From: Chlamydiota bacterium | Lineage (GTDB): Bacteria; Chlamydiota; Chlamydiia; Chlamydiales; Waddliaceae | Assembly (NCBI GenBank): GCA_011065005.1 | Contig: JAAKFP010000103.1 | Coordinates: 1 to 7,997, forward strand | Reading direction: 5' to 3' | DNA length: 7,997 nucleotides | Shown here: positions 1 through 4,791 of the stretch, piece after piece | How positions within the stretch are numbered: the first letter of the stretch is position 1 | Layout: every line of letters starts with the position of its first letter | Program-made: the position numbers and the translations under genes | The notes under the pieces: generated by a model | Databases searched by the model: none | What the model was told of the DNA's origin: nothing | What the model saw: the letters and a program-made list of their open reading frames with translations, nothing else

Positions 1-105
1 CTGCCCCTTCATGAAGTTTTAGGTGATTGGAACCATATTGCGCAAGCTTTGGCAGAAAGATCTCGAATTAGGATGCCACAGTTATTTAATCAATTTGATG
101 GCTAA
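1..105 (+). CDS. 3' end of an unidentified protein gene (partial, runs off the left edge)
   Basis: The first frame is open from base 1 to a TAA at 103-105, giving 34 residues that read like genuine coding sequence (LPLHEVLGDWNHIAQALAER ... LFNQFDG). The fragment is amphipathic and helical in character, with a Trp and an alanine-rich helix. I do not recognise the family. The frame leads directly into a decayed stretch in which the same frame would again read a GDK motif at 124-132, so this could be either the end of a separate upstream gene or part of the same broken gene as the remnant that follows. The start lies outside the window, so neither the length nor the function can be judged. Confidence 0.4.
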   Translation: MPLHEVLGDWNHIAQALAERSRIRMPQLFNQFDG

Positions 106-115
106 AACAAGTTAG

Positions 116-475
116 CGCTTATGGGGGATAAGCCCTGGGGATAAGAGGGTAACCTCGGGGATAAGCCCAGAAGGCAAGGGGTTAAATGCTATACCTAAGG
201 GGTTCCCAGAGCTGCCTGAGAAATTGAGGCTTCAGATTCTCGGTTTGGGTCATAGAATCCCTGATCCTGAGGAGTTTAAAGAAATCATCAAGAAACTTTG
301 TTCTTTGGCTCCGCTTAAGAAGCCAGAGTTGGCAAATATTTTAAACCGGACTGCGGATCATCTTCGAAAGCACTACCTGTCAAAAATGATACAATCAAAG
401 GAGCTTGTTTACCTTTTTGATGACCCCGCCCATCCACAGCAAGCCTATAAAACCCCGAAGGATGAGAGGGAATGA
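116..475 (+). pseudogene. 3' remnant of a gene encoding a winged-helix-like C-terminal domain, probably from an AlbA_2/RecG-like ATP-binding protein
   Basis: The frame ending in TGA at 473-475 encodes about 90 residues of good protein sequence from about position 194. The pattern is IPKGFPELPEKLRLQILGLG, then a helix-turn-helix-like stretch (KKPELANILNRTADHLRKHY), then a short acidic segment and the end motif HPQQAY. From memory this is the pattern at the C-terminus of bacterial ATP-binding/transcriptional-regulator-like proteins with an AlbA_2 domain; that assignment is family knowledge, not a search result. No ATG or ribosome binding site precedes it in frame, and the first possible start is a TTG at 224. 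Upstream, the motif GGGGATAAG (reading GDK) occurs at 124-132, 137-145 and 157-165, but the spacings of 13 and 20 bases put consecutive copies in different frames. An original Gly-Asp-Lys repeat linker therefore appears to have been broken by indels. The N-terminal catalytic part is absent or lies in the decayed sequence to the left. It converges tail to tail with the HEPN gene. Confidence 0.5.
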
Positions 476-878
476 AAGCTATTCTTCTCGCTCGAGTCTC
501 TTCGCGAGAACAGCAAGAGGGACATATGTTTTTATGAATATCGGGTCTTTGATTTCTATTTTCCATGTTCAGTTCGTTAATAAGGGTCTGATAGGCTGTT
601 GTTTGAAATAGGTTGTTTTTTGAAAAGCAATTTTTCGATTCAGACCATAGATCATTAAGTTTATGTGAATAGGACTGGTATTTGAAGTCTGGATCGGACT
701 TCAAAAGCAAGCTTTTCAAGTATTTTTCTATGGAGTGAGGAGCCATCCAAAGTGATGTGCCTTCTGATATTCCACAGTGTGATAATAGGACAAACGAGAT
801 AAAGTCGCTATCGGCCAATAGGAGTAATTGCTCCCATGTTGTTTCCATTTCTCTTTTGTTGAAATATGTGTAGGCCAT
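315..878 (-). CDS. HEPN-domain small protein, with a probably frameshifted or spurious C-terminal third
   Basis: The frame reads 187 codons from ATG at 876-878 (alternative Met at residue 11). Residues about 12-105 look like a HEPN domain: a first helix with LLLLADSDF, then WMAPHSIEKYLKSLLL, which is the hallmark 'A..SIEKYLKALLL' helix, then SHKLNDLW. HEPN domains are small helical bundles found in RNases, nucleotidyltransferase partners and toxin-antitoxin modules. A possible R-X6-H (Arg108, His115) resembles the HEPN ribonuclease signature but falls just where the frame becomes doubtful. After residue about 115 the frame runs antisense through the convergent gene remnant ending at 475, so that part is unlikely to be real. 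In the neighbouring frame the minus strand is open from 568 and stops at a TAG at 479-481, three bases past the convergent gene's stop, which would make a natural end. I infer a frameshift somewhere in 479-568. No nucleotidyltransferase (MNT) partner gene is adjacent. Confidence 0.5.
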   Translation of the reverse strand: MAYTYFNKREMETTWEQLLLLADSDFISFVLLSHCGISEGTSLWMAPHSIEKYLKSLLLKSDPDFKYQSYSHKLNDLWSESKNCFSKNNLFQTTAYQTLINELNMENRNQRPDIHKNICPSCCSREETRARRIAFIPSHPSGFYRLAVDGRGHQKGKQAPLIVSFLTGSAFEDDPQSGLKYLPTLAS

Positions 879-912
879 TTTGTCGACGTTTTCTCTATTC
901 AGTTAAAGCGAG

Positions 913-974
913 GGGTCAGAGCTCCAATTCCAATTTGGAAGAGCATAATCAAATTGGACTTGGAGCTCTGACCC
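913..974. repeat. 25-bp near-perfect inverted repeat with 12-base loop (REP-like)
   Basis: The arms at 913-937 and 950-974 match at 24 of 25 positions when one is reverse complemented. The outer part is GGGTCAGAGCTCCAA, and the single mismatch is at 928 opposite 959. The loop is 938-949. It lies between the 5' end of the HEPN gene and the ssrA 3' flank and contains no gene. The GGGGTCAGAG... edge resembles palindromic repeats that occur near REP-associated tyrosine transposases, which is inference only. It lacks a T-run on either side, so it is not an obvious terminator. Confidence 0.8.
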
Positions 975-990
975 TTAGGTTGCCAACAAG

Positions 991-1052
991 GGGGGAGTCC
1001 AGAGGGTCTTCGACCCTTTGGCGGGGGTTTTTAGGGGGCAGAGCCCCCTAAA
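991..1052. repeat. Tandem double-hairpin GC-rich intergenic repeat
   Basis: Two hairpins follow each other. The first, 999-1021, has arms CCA-G-AGGGTC and GACCCT-T-TGG around a TTC loop. The second, 1030-1052, has perfect 10-bp arms around AGA. They are joined by GCGGGGG-rich sequence and preceded by a run of G at 991-995. This arrangement (GGGGAGTCC, hairpin, GGCGGGG, hairpin with GGGGGCAGAGCCCCC) resembles dispersed intergenic repeats I have seen in many unrelated bacterial genomes. That resemblance is from memory. The second hairpin also forms the immediate 3' flank of ssrA. Confidence 0.65.
1030..1052 (-). terminator. Probable 3' flanking hairpin/terminator of ssrA
   Basis: A perfect 10-bp stem (TTTAGGGGGC paired with GCCCCCTAAA) with a 3-base loop begins on the minus strand at the base right after the discriminator base of tmRNA. 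In the ssrA transcript it is followed by AAAAACCCCC rather than a U-run, so it is not a canonical intrinsic terminator. It may still stop transcription or define 3' processing. Position and stem strength support the call; the missing U-run lowers confidence. Confidence 0.4.
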
Positions 1053-1478
1053 TGGAGGTGGAGAGAATCGAACTCTCGTCCTAAGCAAACTCCATACTGA
1101 CCGCTACATGCTTAGTGCTCTGAGGTTAGACTAGTCACCATGTAGAACACGACATTATGACTAGCTTACTTCATTTAATCTCGATGGGAGACCCTAGAAG
1201 CGGTCGGATTTCACATCACACCAAGAAAATGACGATAGACCCCAAAACCCTTGGTCTAGTTTCAGGCTATCGGGCCTCTTAAGCGGTTAGGCTTAAGCTG
1301 CAACTGCAACTGGAGTGGAATCAACTTGAGTTCCAGGGAAATCAAGAATTTTTTCGCCTCTAGCTACTTTAACACCGTTATTGGCATTTAATTGTTTTAC
1401 CGGTTTTTTATAGAGGCCAACCGATATCCTCTGCATGCAATCAATACTTTATTTCCTAGTCGAAACCAATACACCCCC
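1053..1478 (-). ncRNA. ssrA: tmRNA (transfer-messenger RNA)
   Basis: This is a complete one-piece tmRNA of 426 bases that rescues stalled ribosomes with SmpB and adds a degradation tag to the unfinished protein. The 5' end on the minus strand reads GGGGGUGUAUUGGUUUCGAC and the 3' end CACCUCCA. The 7-bp acceptor stem pairs fully and includes the G3-U70 wobble that identifies an alanine acceptor. The T-arm is GAGAG-UUCGAUU-CUCUC. The conserved UCGAC of the D-like loop is present. Pseudoknot 1 is visible as GAGG pairing with CCUC (around GGUUGGCCUC) interleaved with CGGUU pairing with AACCG. The tag reading frame starts at a GCC at 1383-1385 and ends with GCA-GUU-GCA-GCU-UAA at 1293. The CCA tail is not encoded, since A73 at 1053 is followed by UUU, so it must be added enzymatically. 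It is transcribed divergently from ileS. Confidence 0.96.
1293..1385 (-). other. tmRNA tag-peptide reading frame (30 residues plus stop)
   Basis: In tmRNA orientation the resume codon is most likely GCC at 1385-1383, 15 bases after the AACCG arm of pseudoknot 1. The tag begins ANNGVKVARG, continues with EKILDFPG, and ends STPVAVAA before UAA at 1295-1293. The hydrophobic Ala-Ala end is the usual ClpXP-type degron. Ala as first residue and Asn as second match the common tag pattern. At 30 residues it is about three times the E. coli tag and longer than the roughly 22 residues I recall for Chlamydia trachomatis. The exact resume codon is inferred; an upstream in-frame AAU is a less likely alternative. 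Confidence 0.8.
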
Positions 1479-1512
1479 GTAAGTTGTCATTTCTCTCTTT
1501 CTTTACACCAAT

Positions 1513-1541
1513 ATTATAGCATAAAAGGGTTTTCAAAACAA
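1513..1541 (-). promoter_or_regulatory. Promoter of ssrA (sigma-70/sigma-66 type)
   Basis: On the minus strand, TTGTTT (1541-1536) and a perfect TATAAT (1518-1513) are separated by 17 bases. The -10 box lies 34 bases before the mature tmRNA 5' end, which leaves a leader for RNase P to remove. The -35 matches three of six consensus bases, and the perfect -10 carries the call. Confidence 0.7.
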
Positions 1542-1542
1542 G

Positions 1543-1571
1543 TGGACTTTTCAAGCCCTCGAGGGTATAAT
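1543..1571 (+). promoter_or_regulatory. Promoter of ileS (sigma-70/sigma-66 type)
   Basis: TGGACT (1543-1548) and TATAAT (1566-1571) are separated by exactly 17 bases. The predicted start of transcription is near 1578, giving a leader of about 28 bases before the ATG at 1606. Its -35 box is one base from the -35 box of the divergent ssrA promoter. The right end of the 17-base spacer is a perfect palindrome, CCCTCGAGGG (1556-1565), directly against the -10 box. No T-box or other riboswitch fits in so short a leader. Confidence 0.72.
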
Positions 1572-1594
1572 CTTTTGTTTTTGGTCGAATGATT

Positions 1595-1600
1595 AGAGGG
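1595..1600 (+). promoter_or_regulatory. Ribosome binding site of ileS
   Basis: AGAGGG ends five bases before the ATG at 1606. It is a partial match to AGGAGG and fixes the ileS start, which also agrees with the family's N-terminus. Confidence 0.6.
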
Positions 1601-1605
1601 AAACG

Positions 1606-4600
1606 ATGTTCGAAGAAATCAAGAAGGAGACTTTTGACGAAAGGGAAAAGCGTGTTTTAGCGTTTTGGCAGGAGGAAAAGGTCTTTGAGAAGTCTGTAGA
1701 AGAGCGAAAAGATCATCCCCATTTTGCCTTTTATGATGGACCTCCTTTTGCGACAGGTCTTCCCCACTATGGACATTTTCTTGCGGGTACAATCAAAGAT
1801 GTCGTGCTGCGTTACAAGACGATGAAAGGGTTTTACGTTCCGAGGCGCTTTGGTTGGGACTGTCATGGGTTGCCTGTAGAATACGAAGTGGAAAAGGAGA
1901 AGGGAGTTTCAGGCGCAAAATCCATTGAAGAGTATGGTATTGATCAGTTTAACGAAGCGTGCCGCAGCATTGTTTTCCGCTATAGCAAAGAGTGGAAAGA
2001 GCAGGTCCAACGGATGGGTCGTTGGGTGGATTTCAACCAAACATACCGAACCATGGACATGTCCTTTATGGAGTCGGTGTGGTGGGTATTTAAACAACTT
2101 TATGATAAGGGTCTTGTCTACAAGGGTTACAAGGTGATGCCTTTCTCAGCAAAGCTGGGGACGCCATTATCAAACTTTGAAGCGGGGGAGAACTACAAAG
2201 AAGTCGATGACCCCTCCTTGACTCTCTCTTTTCCTCTTGTGGATGATTCCGATACACAGCTCCTTGCCTGGACGACAACCCCTTGGACGCTTATCTCCAA
2301 CTTGGCTATCATGGCAGGTCCGGATGTGGATTATGTCAAAGTCAAAGATATTTCCAATGGAAAGAATTACATTCTGGCGAAAGAGTGCCTCCCAACGTAC
2401 TACAAAAATGAAGATGAGTATGAGATTGTTTCTAGATTAAAAGGAAAAGATCTTGAGGGGATGCGTTATAAGCCTTTATTCGACTACTTTGCCGACAGAG
2501 CGCAAGCGGGAGCCTTTCGTGTCATCATGGAAGAGTCTGTCGAATTGGAAGAGGGAACAGGCCTCGTTCATTCGGCTCCTGCCTTTGGTGAGCTGGATTT
2601 TTATGCCTGCAAGAGGGAAGGGATAGAGTTAGTTTGTCCGGTGGATAACAATGGACAGTTTACAAACGAAATTCCAGAGTATGCCGGAAAGTTTGTGAAA
2701 GATGCTGACAAAGAGATCATCAAAAGACTCAAAGAATCAGGTCGCGTTGTTCATCACGGAACCTGTCATCACCGGTACCCCTTTTGTTGGCGTTCTGATA
2801 CTCCGCTGATCTACAAGGCTGTGAGCACTTGGTTTGTGGCGGTAGAAAAAATTAAAGAAGCGATGGTCGCTAATAACGAGAAGATCCATTGGATGCCGAA
2901 ACATTTGAAGCACGGTAGATTTGGAAAGTGGTTGGAGGGTGCCCGCGATTGGGCGATTAGCAGGAACCGCTATTGGGGGACACCGATTCCTCTTTGGATT
3001 GCTGAAGATGGAGAGATCGCGGTGATCGGCAGCATCAAAGAGTTGGAAGAAGCTACAGGAACGGAGATTACAGACCTGCACCGGCACTACATCGATCAGC
3101 TCTCTTTTGTTCGCAATGGGAAAACGTTCACCCGTATTCCAGAAGTTTTCGACTGTTGGTTTGAATCGGGCTCCATGCCATATGCTCAAAATCACTACCC
3201 TTTTGAAAACCGGGAACTTTTTGAAGAGATATTTCCTGCAGACTTTATCGCTGAGGGGTTGGATCAGACACGTGGTTGGTTTTATACTCTGACAGTGCTC
3301 TCAACAGCACTTTTCAATAAGCCGGCCTTCAAGAACGTGATCGTCAACGGAATTCTTTTGGCAGCCGATGGTACTAAGATGTCAAAGCGTTTGCAGAATT
3401 ATCCCGATCCCATGGAAGTGGTCCACAAATATGGCGCGGATGCCATTCGCTTATACATGATGCATAGCGGTGCTGTTCAAGCTGAAGATCTGCGTTTCCA
3501 AGAAAAAGGGGTTGAGCTGGTACTCAGACAGATACTTATTCCCTTTTGGAATGCTTACAGCTTTTTCATTACCTATGCCCGTATCTATAACTGGAAACCG
3601 TCGGAGGAGTACCCAAAACCAAAAGCTGTCATCGATAAATGGATGCTCTCGATGGTGAATAAACTGACCGCACAGATTGAAAATGGTATGGATGATTATA
3701 ATCTAAGCCAAGCTGTCGAACCGTTTGTAGGTTTTATCGGCCAGCTGACAAACTGGTATATACGCCGCAGCCGCCGACGTTTCTGGGCTGAAAAAGCTTC
3801 ACAGGATCGCGATGAAGCTTTTGCGACGCTGTATTGCGTGCTTTTGAGTTTAACAAAAGTTGCTGCACCTTTTGTTCCCTTTCTCAGCGAGGCGATCTAT
3901 CGGAATTTGCGCAGTGAAACCATGCCAGACTCTGTCCATCTTTCCAACTACCCTGTCTATCATTCCGAAAGCCGTGATGAGAAGCTGGAAGAGGAGATGT
4001 TTGCTGTGCAGAAAACGGTCAGCTTGGGGCACTCTTTACGAAAAGAACACAAAATCAAAGTGCGGCAGCCGCTTCCTGCAGTGCATATTGCTTCGGCAAA
4101 TCCGAAGGTTTTGGATTTTCTTCGAGACCAACAGCATCTCATTGCTGAGGAATTGAATGTGAAAAATGTCGAATTTTCCTCAGAGGAAACCGACTTTGTT
4201 CAACTCAAAGCAAAACCCAACTTCAGAGTCCTAGGAAAAAAAGTTGGAAAGCTGATGAAAGCTACTCAAGAAGCGATTCATCATTTCGATCAACACCAGT
4301 TGGAGGCTCTCCTTAATGGGGATCAGGTCGTCATCAATCTAGAAGGGGAAGAGATTGTCCTCACTTCCGATGACGTAGAAGTGGATAGAACGGTACATGA
4401 GGGGATGGTTGCTGCCAATGAAGGGGAGATCACCATCGCTCTGGATACAACCTTGAATGAAGAACTTCTCGAAGAGGGATTGGCTCGAGAGCTTGTTAAC
4501 AAGATTAACACAATGCGCAGAGATGGGGGCCTTGACGTTTCCGATCGAATTCATGTTCAAATGCAGACAACAGATCGAGTTCGTTCTTGCTATGAAAAAT

Positions 4601-4722
4601 TTGGAAACTATATCAACAACGAAATCTTAGCTGTTTCGGTCGACTATGGGGATTATAAAGGAACCGAATGGGACCTAAATGGTGAGCCGACGACGATCCT
4701 GATCACAAAAGCTAAGGTATAA
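1606..4722 (+). CDS. ileS: Isoleucyl-tRNA synthetase
   Basis: Charges tRNA-Ile with isoleucine in the cytoplasm using ATP, and hydrolyses mischarged Val-tRNA-Ile. At 1038 residues it matches the chlamydial IleS length (about 1036). The class I signature HYGH is at residues 54-57 in PPFATGLPHYGH, and the second signature appears as KMSKR at 591-595. The editing (CP1) domain shows TTTPWT at 223-228 and GTGLVH at 317-322. The GWFYT motif precedes the KMSKR loop, and the anticodon-binding helical domain includes LTNWYIRRSRRRFW. The C-terminal extension lacks the zinc-finger cysteines of the E. coli type, so this is the eukaryote-like form (IleS2-type), usually less sensitive to mupirocin; the drug statement is family knowledge. 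The start is ATG at 1606, five bases after AGAGGG at 1595-1600. It is probably transcribed alone from its own promoter and ends convergently, 69 bases from lepB. Confidence 0.98.
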   Translation: MFEEIKKETFDEREKRVLAFWQEEKVFEKSVEERKDHPHFAFYDGPPFATGLPHYGHFLAGTIKDVVLRYKTMKGFYVPRRFGWDCHGLPVEYEVEKEKGVSGAKSIEEYGIDQFNEACRSIVFRYSKEWKEQVQRMGRWVDFNQTYRTMDMSFMESVWWVFKQLYDKGLVYKGYKVMPFSAKLGTPLSNFEAGENYKEVDDPSLTLSFPLVDDSDTQLLAWTTTPWTLISNLAIMAGPDVDYVKVKDISNGKNYILAKECLPTYYKNEDEYEIVSRLKGKDLEGMRYKPLFDYFADRAQAGAFRVIMEESVELEEGTGLVHSAPAFGELDFYACKREGIELVCPVDNNGQFTNEIPEYAGKFVKDADKEIIKRLKESGRVVHHGTCHHRYPFCWRSDTPLIYKAVSTWFVAVEKIKEAMVANNEKIHWMPKHLKHGRFGKWLEGARDWAISRNRYWGTPIPLWIAEDGEIAVIGSIKELEEATGTEITDLHRHYIDQLSFVRNGKTFTRIPEVFDCWFESGSMPYAQNHYPFENRELFEEIFPADFIAEGLDQTRGWFYTLTVLSTALFNKPAFKNVIVNGILLAADGTKMSKRLQNYPDPMEVVHKYGADAIRLYMMHSGAVQAEDLRFQEKGVELVLRQILIPFWNAYSFFITYARIYNWKPSEEYPKPKAVIDKWMLSMVNKLTAQIENGMDDYNLSQAVEPFVGFIGQLTNWYIRRSRRRFWAEKASQDRDEAFATLYCVLLSLTKVAAPFVPFLSEAIYRNLRSETMPDSVHLSNYPVYHSESRDEKLEEEMFAVQKTVSLGHSLRKEHKIKVRQPLPAVHIASANPKVLDFLRDQQHLIAEELNVKNVEFSSEETDFVQLKAKPNFRVLGKKVGKLMKATQEAIHHFDQHQLEALLNGDQVVINLEGEEIVLTSDDVEVDRTVHEGMVAANEGEITIALDTTLNEELLEEGLARELVNKINTMRRDGGLDVSDRIHVQMQTTDRVRSCYEKFGNYINNEILAVSVDYGDYKGTEWDLNGEPTTILITKAKV

Positions 4723-4734
4723 TTTTTTTATTTC

Positions 4735-4773
4735 TCTTTCTTCTCTGGGTCTCTGTGTCTCTGTGTTCTTACC
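4735..4773. repeat. CACAGAG-type short repeat in the ileS/lepB gap
   Basis: Read on the minus strand this is GGTAAGAACACAGAGACACAGAGACCCAGAG: two CACAGAG units and a variant CCAGAG, fitting into the 69-bp gap between the convergent stop codons. The same kind of unit recurs at 6764-6864 and 7909-7937. No convincing terminator hairpin with a T-run was found in this gap for either gene, although a run of T follows the ileS stop codon. Confidence 0.55.
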
Positions 4774-4791
4774 CTCTATTTTTCTCCTTCC

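Noticed and set aside
315..878. Toxin-antitoxin module (HEPN plus nucleotidyltransferase)
   Set aside because: No MNT-type nucleotidyltransferase gene is next to it in the window, and the convergent neighbour does not resemble one.
866..1051. 61-codon plus-strand frame over the inverted repeats next to ssrA
   Set aside because: It is made entirely of palindromic repeat sequence, has no ribosome binding site and reads as low-complexity peptide.
913..1052. CRISPR array
   Set aside because: The repeats are inverted rather than direct and regularly spaced, and there are no spacers or cas genes.
1392..1592. 66-codon plus-strand frame across the ssrA 5' region and promoter area
   Set aside because: It is antisense to tmRNA and spans both promoters, with no coding character.
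2737..3195. 152-codon minus-strand frame inside ileS
   Set aside because: Antisense shadow of a strongly conserved coding region; no start signal or recognisable domain.
4735..4773. Tandem simple repeat causing phase variation
   Set aside because: It lies between convergent genes and the CACAGAG units are imperfect and few, so no effect on expression can be argued.
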